DNA of 64,000 bases, from positions 62,001 through 126,000 of the forward strand of contig MU266333.1 in the NCBI GenBank assembly GCA_021014945.1, read 5' to 3'. The DNA comes from Leucogyrophana mollusca (taxonomy: Eukaryota; Basidiomycota; Agaricomycetes; Boletales). This document shows, piece after piece, positions 21,383-33,046 of this stretch. The position numbers and the translations under genes are program-made. Below the pieces are notes generated by a model. The model was not told the origin of the DNA. It did not search any database and saw nothing but the letters and a program-made list of their open reading frames with translations. Position 1 is the first letter of the stretch. Each line of letters begins with the position of its first letter.

Positions 21383-22030
21383 ATGACCAGCAATGAGTCT
21401 CCCAACTCGTCGACAGAGTCTGGTGAACGGCAAGCGTACGACATAACACCCATCCTGCAGTCGCGATACTTCATCCTCCCAGCATCAGCAGCATTTGTTG
21501 GGACGCTCATTGGGTCTGTTCGAGGCTCACGCCTCGCCTCTCTTCGATTCCTTGCGGAAAACGCACATCGGCCGCCGACTACAATCCGCGGGTGGTACCT
21601 CTATAATAAAACGAAAAATTACAAACGCATTGCGGCGGGGCTGAAGTCGGGAGGCAGTGATGCGGTGAAGCTGAGTTTGAGTGCGTTTGTGTGGGTGGGG
21701 ATGGAGGACGGGCTGGGCCGGTGCGGCAAGCCGTGGAGTGAACTGCGGGAGGTTGGAGCCGGGGCTGGGACGGCGGGTGTGTTTGCGGGAGTGTGTAAGT
21801 TAAATCCGTCGAGGTACAGTGAACTGCTGACGGATGATTCCGGGTACTTTGTAGACCGACTTCCGTGGCGGACGAGCAGCCGCGCATTGGTGCTCGGGAT
21901 TGCTATTGGCGGGGGAATGGGGTTTCTTCGGTGGGCTCAGGAATATTTGCGAGAGGCTGTCCAATCCAACAACGAGAGCAGCAGCAGTACTGGCGATGCT
22001 AGCAGCGTAATAGATGCACCCCAGCAATAA
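21383..22030 (+). CDS. Tim17-like integral membrane protein (TIMMDC1-like)
   Basis: A single exon of 215 residues. Small-residue-rich helices typical of the Tim17/22/23 fold are seen: F-I-L-P-A-S-A-A-F-V-G-T-L-I-G, G-A-G-A-G-T-A-G-V-F-A-G-V, and A-L-V-L-G-I-A-I-G-G-G-M-G-F. Between them is A-H-R-P-P-T-T-I-R-G-W-Y-L-Y, then K-N-Y-K-R-I-A-A-G, which resembles the loop of TIMMDC1, a complex I assembly factor of the mitochondrial inner membrane. No clear transit peptide is present. The family call is an inference from pattern; it may instead be another Tim17-superfamily member. The start is the first ATG in a CCATGA context. Confidence 0.55.
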   Translation: MTSNESPNSSTESGERQAYDITPILQSRYFILPASAAFVGTLIGSVRGSRLASLRFLAENAHRPPTTIRGWYLYNKTKNYKRIAAGLKSGGSDAVKLSLSAFVWVGMEDGLGRCGKPWSELREVGAGAGTAGVFAGVCKLNPSRYSELLTDDSGYFVDRLPWRTSSRALVLGIAIGGGMGFLRWAQEYLREAVQSNNESSSSTGDASSVIDAPQQ

Positions 22031-22276
22031 ATTATAATACATATATCCCATGGGATTTCAAATGCTGCTGCATGGCTATGTCAAAAAAAAATGAACAGAC
22101 GGTCTCGAGCTCGGCTAGCAGACAGCAGGCTTGGGTTATAGTGCATAGCAGCTGGGGTAGTCCGAGCTCTTTAACTTGTACGACGAGGAATGCAATACTC
22201 TACCAGGATTCTTTATAGTTGAGCCATCGTAGCGCTATCTCCCGCCCGCTCCACTCGACAGCAGTTCTATATCAGA
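22031..22276 (+). promoter_or_regulatory. SCH9 upstream region
   Basis: About 245 bp between the Tim17-like stop and the SCH9 start, in head-to-tail orientation. It has an A-run at about 22083-22091 and pyrimidine-rich stretches near 22240-22260. Confidence 0.35.
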
Positions 22277-25213
22277 ATGACGGTCCCTGCTCCACTATCG
22301 AACTCATCTACTAATTCCGACAATTCCTCTTCCTCTCGACGTTCATCCCGTTCTCACTCTTCACTCTCATCTGTATCGTCGCTATCGTCGCTGTCCTTTC
22401 TCCCAATCCCGAAAGCAATGATCAAGCTCTGGCCATCAATCCTGGCCGACCAGCTCACACCTCGCGCATCCGCAGACGGAAGAGAGCGCAACCCGTTCGA
22501 CATCCCACCAGGCTCAACGTCGTCGTCTACGGCGAGGGATGGCCTCCAAACACCGACACTAATATCCCCATCGATGGGCCTTCCATCGCCGTCAATACAC
22601 CACCATTTGTTGGGGACGGCGGCCTCGACGGCCAGTCCCGGCGGGTCTACGGCCCATGCCGATCTCACGCCGCCGGGCCCCCTAACGCCTCCTTCCGGTG
22701 CTTTTGCCGCTCGCATTCCTACAACTCAGATTTCCCTTCATGCCCCAGATTTTTCCATGCGAAACCCCCCACTGCCAAAACATCAGCAACAGAAATCAAG
22801 ACTCTCTAACGAGGACAAACGCACTCCCATGGAAAATAGATCCCCAGCGCCATCGTCATCGACCCCCTCGACGAGAACTTCCTCGAGGAGCACAGCATCA
22901 AATGCTGCTGCGGCATCTGCGACTGCCACGCCGACCTCGTCCAGCACTTCTAAAGGACAGATACATGTCAAACTCATATCTGCACGTGGTCTCAACGTCG
23001 CATCGATACACGCACGACCCTACGTAGTCGTCCAGTTCGAGCAGAATGAATTCGTCGGTCGCGATCCGACCGACGAGATGGACAAGGAGGTCAAAGGGAT
23101 CGCTACCGCCCTCTCCCGAGTCAGTTCGTCCAATGCTCTCTCAGCTCTTAGTGCGATCGGAGTCACTCGGCCGGCGGGTAAGTCTAGTACAGGCACATCA
23201 CCATCTTCGTCTGTTTCGTCATCAAGCAAAGTCCCGTCACCCATACATCCCCCATCAGCGCCCCAGGGTCTTTTTGGCAGGTTATCGGCCCACAATCCCG
23301 TATGGAAACACGAGGTTTCTTTGTGAGTTAGTCTTGGCTGATGCTTGCTCTCGCTCTGACAGTCCCCAGCGATGTCACCTCCGAGGAATCCCTCATCACA
23401 TTCAACGTTTACGACCGCGCGGTGGAGGAGCACGGGTTCCTTGGAACTGTCCAAATCAAGCCTGTCCTCGTACACGACCACACCGTTGACCAATGGTACA
23501 AGTACGTATCATCCACGTACTCCTACACATTTCTCAGTGTCGTCAGCCCGTTGTGACTTACTCATCCGGTTGCTCGCTTACAGGCTCCGGCCGTTCGAGA
23601 ACGAGATCGTAAGCGGTGAGATGCGTGTCCAGATCACGTTCGAGCAGTACAAGGTACGCACGCACGCCTCGTGGGTTCTCACATTCTCGTACCCCGCACT
23701 CACGCCTTTTCCACGTGACCGCAGACGAAGCGCGCGCTCACGCCCCGGGACTTTGAGTTTTTGAAACTTATTGGCCGAGGGACGTTTGGCAAAGTCTTCC
23801 AAGTGCGCAAGCGTGACACGAAGCGTATTTACGCGATGAAAGTGCTCTCCAAAAAGGAGATCGTGGCTAAGAAGGAAGTCGCACACACCATCGGCGAGCG
23901 GAAGATCCTTCAGCGGTCGCTCGAATCGCCCTTCCTCGTTGGATTGAAGTTCAGTTTCCAAACGGACGCAGATCTGTATCTTGTGACGGACTTCAAGAGT
24001 GGAGGCGAGCTGTTCTGGCATCTTCAGAAGGAGACACGTTTCAGCGAAGAGAGGGCAAGATTTTACATTGCGGAGCTCGTATTGGCATTGGAACACCTGC
24101 ACCGGTATAATATCGTCTATCGCGACCTCAAACCGGAGAATATCCTCCTCGATGCTACGGGGCACGTCGCACTATGCGACTTTGGGCTCTCCAAGGCAGA
24201 TTTGCGCTCGGATGAGCTCACGACGACGTTCTGCGGTACCACGGAGTACCTCGCCCCCGAGGTGCTTCTGGACGAGCACGGCTACAGCAAACTGGTCGAC
24301 TTCTGGTCCCTAGGTGTCCTCCTCTTCGAGATGTGCTGCGGCTGGAGTCCGTTCTATGCGGAGGACACCCAGCAAATGTACAAGAACATCTGCTTTGGGA
24401 AGATCAGATTCCCTCGGAACGTGATTAGCGAAGATGGGAAGATGTTTGTCAAAGGGGCACGTCTCTTCTCCTTTATCTCTATCTCCGTTTTCTTATCGAT
24501 GTCATCAGCTCCTTAACCGCAATCCCAAGCACCGCCTCGGCGCCCAGCGGGATGCCGCCGAGCTTAAGGAACACCCTTTCTTCTCGAGCATCGACTGGGC
24601 CGCTCTCTTGCTCAAGCAAGTTACGCCGCCCTTTAAACCGGTGGTAGAGTCGGATGAGTCGACGGCCAACTTTGATCCAGAGTTTACAACCGCTGACATT
24701 CGCGAGGTCGGCGTGGGTGTGGATGGAGCCCCGTTAGATGAAGAGGACCCAAGCGAGGCATGGACGCTGAGCCAGAGTATTGGCGGGCCAGGGTTCGCCC
24801 ATACCCCGAATGGACCGCTAGGGAGCGACAAGAACATAGCGGCGAATACCAACGGGAACGGAGTGGTGCCTGTCGGTCCTACTGGACTAGCACCGAACGG
24901 GCACACCAATGGAAACGGCGCGGGACTAGCACAGGGGATTGAGATCGGGAAGCGCAAGAAGCGAGACGTGGCGGGGTCTCCGCTGACGAACAGCGTGCAG
25001 GCCAACTTCCGCGGGTTCACGTACTCGGGCGGGGAGAGCGTCGTAACGCCAATGGGAGTAATGGGTGGAGAAGGGGAAGGTGGTGACGACGAAGCGGTAG
25101 ATGATGAAGAGGCGCCGGACGTGACTACGGAGGACGAGTTTGAGGACGAGGAGAGTTTCGCGGGAAGGTATTCAGGGAGACGAAGGCCAGTGGACGATGA
25201 TATGGGCCTTTGA
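22277..25213 (+). CDS. SCH9: SCH9-type AGC protein kinase with C2 domain
   Basis: Five exons (22277-23322, 23370-23501, 23584-23653, 23725-24456, 24509-25213) give 894 residues. Sch9 is the TORC1-controlled S6-kinase-like regulator of growth and stress. A Ser-rich N-terminus precedes a C2 domain (I-H-V-K-L-I-S-A-R-G-L-N-V ... V-Y-D-R). The kinase domain shows G-R-G-T-F-G-K-V, A-M-K-V-L, Y-R-D-L-K-P-E-N, D-F-G-L-S-K, the PDK1-site loop T-F-C-G-T-T-E-Y-L-A-P-E, then the AGC tail with N-F-D-P-E-F and the hydrophobic motif F-R-G-F-T-Y. Intron 4 appears to use a GC donor (24457): only this gives the conserved F-V-K-G-L-L-N-R-N-P. The tail holds acidic repeats. Confidence 0.93.
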
Positions 25214-26255
25214 TCGCTCCGCGTGGGCGAGGAGGGGCAGTGTTTTCTGATCGCCTCCTCCATCGCTTCAGACTTTCCTGCCTTTTCGTGGGATCTGGAC
25301 CGATCTAAACTTTGCATGGGTACGCCGGATTCTTTCATTGCCTCACTATCGCTTCCCGTCGTCGTTACCTCGCCGCATCCACGGCGGTGTTCCTTCACTG
25401 ACGGCTTACCCTCTTACCCACCCAAACGACCGATGTCAAGCTTTTATCTTATAATTCCACCCCCCTTTGGGGTGTCGACGCTAAGCACTGTTTATGGAGC
25501 ATTTATTCGTCTCGTTCAAACTGCTTCTTTTTTCTGTTCGTGTAGTATGTTGCTGTTTTATAGTACCACATTACCAACGTTAGCGTATATCTAAATGTCT
25601 GTAGTAATTGATCGACTTTTGTTTGTGATATCTTGACCAGTATTGGAGGTTTGGCCAGCGACTCCGAGTCCAAATCTTACAGTTTACGAGGATTATAGTA
25701 TTTCATGCACAACTCTGCCAGGGAGTGGTGCCTTGGGGGGCCTACAGTTAAATATTGGCTTTCTAGGCGTTCTGCATCGGTTAAATGGCCATAATAAACC
25801 TCAGTAACACTGGGATGGAGCGTTGGAGCTCTGGGATGCCATGGTGAGTGCACGCATAAATTTTACCCTGCCTGCTATCTACCTCCTCTAGAATCCCTAG
25901 CTCCCTAGGGTGCCTCTAACCGTTCTAAGACGTCAAAAAGACCTTCATCTATGAAGATTGTACTTCTAGGATCAGTGTTCCAGGTCTCCTTTCATCTCTG
26001 GAGGGCGATGTTTTGGCCTTATGTCACGGGACAATGTCGCGCGACGCGTGAATTCAACTCAGCGAATAAATGAATACATCAGTTCTCAGTTATAGTTATA
26101 GTCATGAGACGTTTCAAGATGGCGTTACAACCGCATGTTGCCTCCAAAAAAGAAATTCCCTATGCACTGACGCCCAAATACAAAACATATGTACCTAAAG
26201 TGGGGTGACCCTCAAAAGTTTGGACGACGACTTGGACACACCCAGACTCGTGCCT
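25214..26255. other. Intergenic, convergent gap SCH9 / CK1-like kinase
   Basis: About 1 kb of AT-richer sequence holding the two 3' untranslated regions. No open frame is credible. It contains no obvious transposon or RNA gene. Confidence 0.5.
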
Positions 26256-27397
26256 TTATCTTCCTTTAATACTTGATCTTCCCTCCCTCTCAACTCCCCC
26301 GGCAAACTCTGAGCTTACCAGAGGCAATGGTGGCGGGGGCCATATAAATCGATCAATGTCAGCGAAGCCATGGGCTTGGGCAAGCTGTCGAAAGGCGTTT
26401 GTCCAGTGGTCGTAGTCAGGGCGGGCGGTGTATTTCATTTGACGACAATCCTGGAGAAATAATTTGAATTCAGAGGGCATGCCTCTGCAAAGGGCTTCGG
26501 GAAGGGTGTGTTCTTTGCTCGTATGGACGAAATCCAAGATGGCGCTCGCCTCTGATGCGCCGTAAATCGACCAGGGGAGCCCACCTGGGGTAAGGAGGTG
26601 AATCAGGGTATGTGCCACTGCTTCCATGTCGTCGCGGCGCGCTGGTTCTGTGATGTCTTTAGTAAGTGGTAGCTGGCAGGGAGGCAAGTCCTACCCTTGA
26701 GGTGGCAGTGGACGTTCTTGGAAGTGAACCATTGGTTCCCAACGAACGGGCCCTGCTCTCGCTGCAGGTAAGGAATGTGCTCATCGGTCCTAGGATCCTT
26801 GTAGCGCCCGGAGAAGGCGAAATCTATCAAGTAAACCGTCCCCTCGTTTGGTGGGAGCCCCACCAAACAGTTGCCTGGGTGGATGTCGCGGTGAAGGAGG
26901 CCGCGCTCATGTATCGTACTTAGGCGGGATATCTATACAAAAGACGTGCAGGAGATGTGCTTTGCTCGCCAGAAGGTAAATCACGTACCAATTGTATAGC
27001 TATGCAACATACTGTGCGCAAGTCCATGGCGGGCTTGGCGATCTTCTGAGACAATGACTCCAGGCTGGGACCCAGAAGGTCAATGGCTAAATATTGCCAT
27101 CTTCCGATCGTTCCCGAAGCCTGCAAAGCAGGGATGCCCTTGCACGTCCGCAAAAGCCTGTAGGCAGTACGTTCCTGGATCAGGTGCTCGTTGGCAGCCC
27201 GTTTCCTTTGGACCTTTAAAGCTACGCTTGAACGCTTTTTTAAGTGGTAGGCTTTGAACGTAACCCCTGCACAGATTATATTGATGGTTTGTAGTGTCTT
27301 GCATGCACGGTGAGGACTTACCTGAGTACCCGGTGCCTAAAGTTTCCTCGAGCCAGTACTGTCCTAACACTCGAGGAACAGCGTTTGGGGTGCTCAT
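26256..27397 (-). CDS. CK1-like protein kinase with altered DFG motif
   Basis: Four exons (27322-27397, 26989-27266, 26695-26932, 26256-26656) give 330 residues. The kinase fold is complete: L-G-T-G-Y-S-G-V as the glycine loop, V-A-L-K-V-Q with the ATP-binding Lys, G-P-S-L-E-S-L as in CK1, H-R-D-I-H-P-G-N as the catalytic loop, then L-I-D-F-A-F-S in place of the usual D-F-G, and R-R-D-D-M-E-A in helix F. The region after the DFG position (P-F-V-G-N-Q-W-F-T-S) resembles the G-T-x-x-Y/F-x-S substrate loop of CK1. Such divergent CK1-like kinases are numerous in Agaricomycetes. Activity is plausible because the metal-binding Asp remains, but this is not certain. Confidence 0.82.
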
Positions 27398-27537
27398 GAT
27401 GTTTGTATAGCGATTTGTGAGTGGTAAACGTGGTGTTTGAAAGACGAGCCTGTCAGTTTTTAGTTGCCATTTATTGGTACCCTGTTTTATTTTGTTTGCT
27501 ACTGTGGCTGATTAGTGTGGTGAACACCTCGACCACG

Positions 27538-27765
27538 CAGGAGGGCGGAAGACAGAGCGGGAAGGCGCAGGGAGGTGCCAGGAGACGCGGGAGGGTGCGA
27601 GAGGGTGTGGGGAGGTGCGGGGAGGGGGGAGGTGCGAGAGGGTGCGGGGAGGTGCGAGAGGGCGCACGAAGGTGTGGGAGGGGGCGGGAGGGGGCGGGAG
27701 GGGGCGGGAGGGTGCAGGAGAGCGCGAGAGCGCGAGGTGGTGCGGGGAGGTATCCTAGGGTGTGT
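27538..27765. repeat. G-rich minisatellite
   Basis: About 230 bp of imperfect GGGAGG(T/G)GC-type units, almost all purines with occasional T or C on the plus strand. It lies about 140 bp upstream of the CK1-like kinase start. Many runs of three to six Gs are present, so G-quadruplex formation is possible. All six frames are repetitive and none is likely coding. Confidence 0.85.
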
Positions 27766-29159
27766 TAGAAGATCGGACAATTATAAAAGCGAATATACAT
27801 ACATGTGCCAGTACACGAGGAGGTCCTACATATCCCAGGTATTGAAATGTAGAGCGGGTCGACGAGGCGCTGTAGAGGTCTGCTGGAGGAATCGGAGGAG
27901 GAATCGATCTATAGTTTTACTATCAGGCACAAAAGGATCCCTGGAGGTTGTTCTCACAGACCAATTTCCCATAACATATATAAAAACCCCATCTCTTAGA
28001 TCGTCTATTGGCCCCGAGAAGTGCTGCCTGAGGTGCAGTTGCGTGATTAACCCCCTTAGGTGCCATTGAGTCACTTGGCCCTGACCCCTCCTGTTCAGCA
28101 TCGCACTTGATCTGCGTAAAGTCCATGTCTGATGGTGCCCGCCCCTGCAACCGTGAGTACTCATCAAGGAGACAAAGTCTGATATGCTGACCTCGAGACA
28201 CGTGTCATATTTTGGCATACACCACCAGTGTCCCCTGCCGCCCTTCAAACTCCATCAAATCCCCATCGGAAAACTTGTTCAGATGACCCTTGGTCGTTAA
28301 CGTGGCACCAGCCGACCGAGCACCATCTAATTTGACTCTGAGTGTATCAGATGCGCGATATCGCACTGCCTGCGCGAGTAGATTGTGTTCAGCATCTCGA
28401 ATATTTGTTCTCTGGGAAATCATTGAAGCATGCTGCCGGACTCGGATTGGCTCCGTTTGTGGACCTCGACGAAAGCACGCTCGGGACTCCAAGCTGCATA
28501 AAGACCTATTTACGGGACCTCACTGCCTAGGCTTCAGAGTGTGCTGGTGCGTCTCAATCATCTTCGGGGCGGGTCGGACTCAAAGCCTCACACTTCTAGC
28601 CATCATGGGCTTATCGTCGGTCATTCATCATGCAAGCGCGTCTGTATCCAACAGTTATTCTCGTGCATCAAGATCATACTTACAGGAACCCCGCCGGTGC
28701 GTGCGTGATCTGTACATGATCAAAGCGACCACTGATGCCCTGTTTTTTTGTCTCTCTGGCCGAGTCAGTCCGAAGACGGAGGACCGCCATCTATTAACTC
28801 AAAAGGTCAGGGTAAGTATGTCAGTCACTAGTCGTTTGGTCAGAAACAATTCTCGTCACCGTCACCTCAAGGTGCTGCGTACTACTGTGTTATTGGTGTC
28901 ACGCGTGTCCTGATCCGTGGCAGAGCTCTGATGAAGATCGATATATCCTTTGTTGAGATCCTATTTCCCCCTGATTGATGGCTCTCGTATAGTGGTAAAG
29001 AAAGACGACAATGTCCATGGAGAGCACTCCCGTCTCCATGAAACCCAAGTTCCTGTGCTCTGGATTTTCTATAACTCGTACCAACGATTCGTCGCACCAT
29101 CAAACTCGAGCGACTCCTACTGACTTCCCTATAACACAACTGGGTCGATCTTTGCTGCA
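27766..29159. other. Intergenic with a doubtful minus-strand coding stretch
   Basis: A minus-strand frame at about 28205-28492 ends S-D-G-D-L-M-E-F-E-G-R-Q-G-T-L-V-V, and a possible GT...AG intron would join it to R-A-P-S-D-M-D-F-T-Q at about 28130. No start, family or repeat is recognised, so no gene is called. The remainder is the upstream region of DUF6533 copy C. Confidence 0.3.
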
Positions 29160-30907
29160 ATGGGACTTATCATCGCTGACCTGAACGCGTTCAACACTAT
29201 TCAAACGGCAAACTTTTGTCAATGTCAGCTCCGACATGGATACACTGTTTGAACGTCCACTGACGCTTGACGGCACACCTTTTTAGTAGCTGCAGCGATC
29301 GTTGTGGTTTATGACCATCGTACGTCCTGACAGTGGCCTTCCATACTATGCCAGTGACTGGACATTATACACAGCCGTGACCTTCCGACGGGAGGTAATT
29401 ACATCACAATTAGTCTTCCAGTTCGCCATTCTAACTTCCGGCAGGTTGACTTAATTTGGGTGGGTCACGAAGAAATGGGTTCTCGGATGACGCTCATATA
29501 GCAATTCAGAATAGGCCATGGTCCCTGATGACAGGCCTCTTTCTCGTGGTAAGGCTATCAATCCTGTAATCAAACTTCAACTGATCTTTAGTGCATAGAC
29601 TCGGTACTATGGTGACATGATTCTCATGCAAGTGATTACTTTGGACTTTGTTGACCGTTCGCTCACGTGCATTCAGTCTTACCACAATTCGTACGTATCT
29701 CCGTCGCAGTTGACGCTATTACTCAGCTGACTCTGTTGCAGCATTTGTGACCGCATTTTTTTCCGTTACAGTGAGCATCACCTTGTATTCTACTCTTTTT
29801 GACACTGATTGTGGTTCATGCCTAGTGGTGAGTCCATTTTTGCGCATTCAGTGCATGAGGACCAACCAAACCCGCGTAGGTGTAAGTATTTTACGAGTGT
29901 GCCTTCAATCTGCTTTTATTCACAGACATGGTAATTAGGTTTCCGACTTTCCCAGCTTCAGCATTTTGGAATTGTTGTAGAACTATGGAGCATCCAGGGT
30001 AAGACAGTATCACTACCGTGTTTGCCACAACTGACTCGCGGACGCGATGTTCCATCCCCCAGCGATTATGCAATTGCGGATCTACGCAATGTGCCAGCGG
30101 TCCAAGCGGATTCTCATTGTAATGCTAGTATTTTTCGTTGCGGAAATAGCAGCGACGATCGCATTGCTCGTACAGTATCAAAATGCTAACCCAGAACCCG
30201 GTGAGCCCGCCGTCCTTTTGTGAAGCTCCGAATCGGTCTCACCGAGCGTGGGGCGTCTTGTCAGCGACCATTGAGCTAATCCCAGGGTTCTACGCGTGTG
30301 ACGGGGCGAATATCAGTATAAATTTTACGACCATATACTACCCTTTCCTGGCCTTCGAGTCCTTTCTACTGGCTCTATCGCTCTGGGCAGCCTTTATCGA
30401 CGCTTCACGAATGCGGAAGAATACTGGTAAATGGAGAACAAGTCCGACTACGAAGGTTCTTGTTGCATACAGCGCACTCTACTTCATTGCGTACGCCGCT
30501 CCATTGTTCTTGAGTGTACTTATGCATCTCGTTAACTGACCCCGTGTATTTTAGCATTGCGATATTTACGATCGGTACCATGATAGTGCCCGTAAGTCGC
30601 AGCTATCTACCGTAAGCTGCGCCGTTGACCACCGCGCCGTCGTTTCCAGGCAGCCGACATATATGTCCATATCGTCTTTTTGCTAGCTACGCTGATCATC
30701 CTTGCCACCCGCTTCGTCCTTGACGTCCGAGAACCTCAGTGCCTTTCTCCAATTCAGCCCGTCGTTGTCGAGGTGACGGAGCTGGATGACTTGCGGCAGT
30801 CAGGGTTGAATGGGCCTGCGTTGTTTCAACCAGCGCCACTAGTGCCGAACAGGTACGGAGGTTCGATGCCACAGCTTCACCAGCATTCTCCTAGGCCTGC
30901 CATTTAG
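29160..30907 (+). CDS. DUF6533 multi-span membrane protein, copy C
   Basis: A multi-exon gene starting M-G-L-I-I-A-D-L-N-A at 29160 and ending ...S-P-R-P-A-I at 30907. Exon pieces give A-A-A-I-V-V-V-Y-D-H-P-V-T-F-R-R-E, V-D-L-I-W, N-R-P-W-S-L-M-T-G-L-F, then S-V-T-V-S-I-T-L-Y with a Cys pair, H-F-G-I-V-V-E-L-W-S-I-Q, M-Q-L-R-I-Y-A-M-C-Q-R-S, and later helices F-L-L-A-L-S-L-W-A and A-T-L-I-I-L-A-T-R-F. This is the same family as copies A and B but clearly more diverged, and it lies outside the inverted duplication. The Y-D-H-x-x-T-F-x-x-E motif is the DUF6533 signature. Several middle exon borders are uncertain. The function is unknown; the membrane topology suggests about seven helices. Confidence 0.7.
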
Positions 30908-31108
30908 AATCATCCGTTTCACACTGCACCTTTTTGTACCCTAAATACACGTGTTTCTTTTCACGAGGGCCGGGATTTGGCCTTCTCCCGCTATAATCAC
31001 CTCGCACACCGGACCGCCATTCATGACACAGTAAAAATTACAAGAAGCGACTGTAGGTAGTCTAACCAGTACCCGTAAATAAATCGTCTCTATATCCCAG
31101 ATATCCCA

Positions 31109-32484
31109 TCACCAGTCGTACAGGGTCTTGCATCCCGGCCGCGAGAGATCTATTCCACCACGAAGTATGGGCGGAAGGACCTGCCCTGCGATAATCGTGC
31201 TCTTCACGATAGCCTCAACATCATGTGGCGTTACGCGACCGTACCAAACGCACGCTCCTCTGGGAGTGTATATCTAGTCTTTAATCAGCAACTCGTGCAA
31301 GAAGGATCCGGATAGAGGCTCACGATACAGTTCCCCGCGAACTCATGCCCACCGATGTGTGAATTGCGGAGGATGAGTGCTTTGTGTTCACCCGGCAAGG
31401 CTTTGAGCTGTGTCTCAAAAGCAGCCTCCGCCTCGCTTTCGGTGTCAAAGGAGTCACTCTCTGATCCCGGGGATGGTACGGAAAGTGGTTCGTGGTGGGA
31501 GAGATCCTCAAGGTCCGTGTGCACCTCCCAGTTTTCGTTTTCGAGGTACTGGATGAAAGCTGGCCCGAGTGTCAGATCAAACGCAATATTGCTAAACTTG
31601 TGGCCACTAAGTACGTACCCTTCTCGAGAATCGGAGCAGCAATGTGACAACGCTTATCCTTTCTCTTATGTGAACCTAAGAGACGAATCAGGGATCGCTC
31701 CGAAGTATTCCCAATTTATTTATCCACTTACAGAGTAGGATCAGACACGAGTACGGCAGCACCCATGACTTCAAATGCGTGGCAGCCCCTGCACGCCCCA
31801 CAGCGGGATCAAGGGCAGCCGTCCACAGCTCCCGTGCACCTTCAAGCGACCGCGGTACGCCCGCGACAACTTTGAAGTCTGGGAGGACGAGGACAGTCTC
31901 CTCGGTCGGGTCGTCGCAAAACGTCCTGTGACTTCCATTCAGAATGGCGAGCCGCGCAGTGTCGGTGTAGGAGGCGAGACCAGGGGTGGACGATTTGGTC
32001 ACGTCCCGATTGGGTTCGCCACTCTGGGACTTGGGCTTTCGGAGCGTCCCGAGAACATTGTCAGCTTTGTTGATATAGGCTGCTAGTGTGCCCTCGGCGT
32101 CTGTGACCTTTTTGGCCCAGTCAGACTGGCCTGTTGATATGATGATCTGACCATTTCAGTAAGCACGCAGAACCGCAGCGTACACGATTTGTTCAAGGGC
32201 ACACATACCTGTCTCCGGTAAGGCTTGACTGTGCCGAGCATGTCAGAGTCCATATCGACAGTCATTTTACTGGAAAAGTCGTCATGGTCTGCAAAACACC
32301 ATGTCAGATCATAGTATTCTCAAGATTAAGCTTGGATAGTCTATTCACCTTGGTCGCAGGGATTTGCACAGGACCGGCAGTCGGCCTCGCTCACTGGGAC
32401 AGATGCCGACTTGAGACTGTCGGCGACCTGCTGGGCAGGGTGCGTCCCGCGGATAAGAGCTTTTAGTCTGCCAAAGGCGCTCAT
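31109..32484 (-). CDS. AIM32: AIM32-like sucrase/ferredoxin-like protein
   Basis: Six exons (32349-32484, 32209-32288, 31732-32146, 31619-31675, 31324-31559, 31109-31273) give 362 residues. The family has a thioredoxin-like ferredoxin fold that binds a 2Fe-2S cluster. The N-terminal part has A-D-C-R-S-C-A-N-P-C-D, then I-I-S-T-G-Q-S-D-W. The C-terminal part has C-S-H-K-R-K-D-K-R-C-H-I-A-A-P, E-V-H-T-D-L-E-D, N-S-H-I-G-G-H-E-F-A-G-N-C, and V-W-Y-G-R-V-T-P-H, all close to the conserved family blocks. Yeast Aim32 acts in mitochondrial redox and protein import quality control. No strong transit peptide is seen here, so location is open. Frame sums to 363 codons exactly. Confidence 0.82.
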
Positions 32485-33046
32485 ACTGGCTGCTGGAGGT
32501 TAGAGGTTACTAATAAGATGGGCGGGTCAGGATGTGTCCATTTGGTGAAGTGAATGCAGCTTGCCCTTTATCAGATAATTTAGCCGGGCTAATTTGGTTA
32601 GCCAGGCGCCTGCCGCCCAGACGCGTCGTCCTCATGATTGGGTAATTCTCAGTCTGTCTGTGATAAGCTGCGCTTGCGATCACATCGCGAGACGCTGCGC
32701 TGCGCTTCGTGGCACCCCAGGTGACATAAATAACACTGGCGCGATGCTCGGTTTACGCGAAAGAAAGTAACGTTACGCATAAAAGGCTGTGACTCTGCTA
32801 TACACAACGAGTAGTGATCCCCAAGGACGTAAGAGAGCCTCCGACATTACAACCCTCAAAGGATCCCGACAACGGGGTGGCCATTTGAGGGACAAGGAGA
32901 CGTCTGCTGACTCGCCAAACCATGCGTATCCGAACACCGGGGGTCCGGGGTAGCAGCCCGCAAGTGTAGCGTTTTGGGGTGCGAAGTGCCTGTATTGAAA
33001 TTAGGCAACAGTAATGCACAGACAGATAGGATGGCATACTAGCAAC
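32485..33046. other. Intergenic: AIM32 upstream region
   Basis: About 560 bp without a credible gene. It should hold the AIM32 promoter and the 3' end of the next minus-strand gene. Confidence 0.45.

Noticed and set aside
24505..25398. Minus-strand open frame of 297 codons
   Set aside because: It is antisense to the last exon of SCH9, where GC-rich coding leaves the opposite frame open; no domain is visible.
27421..28069. Glycine/arginine-rich open frames through the minisatellite
   Set aside because: All frames are repetitive translations of the G-rich repeat and are not expected to be protein.
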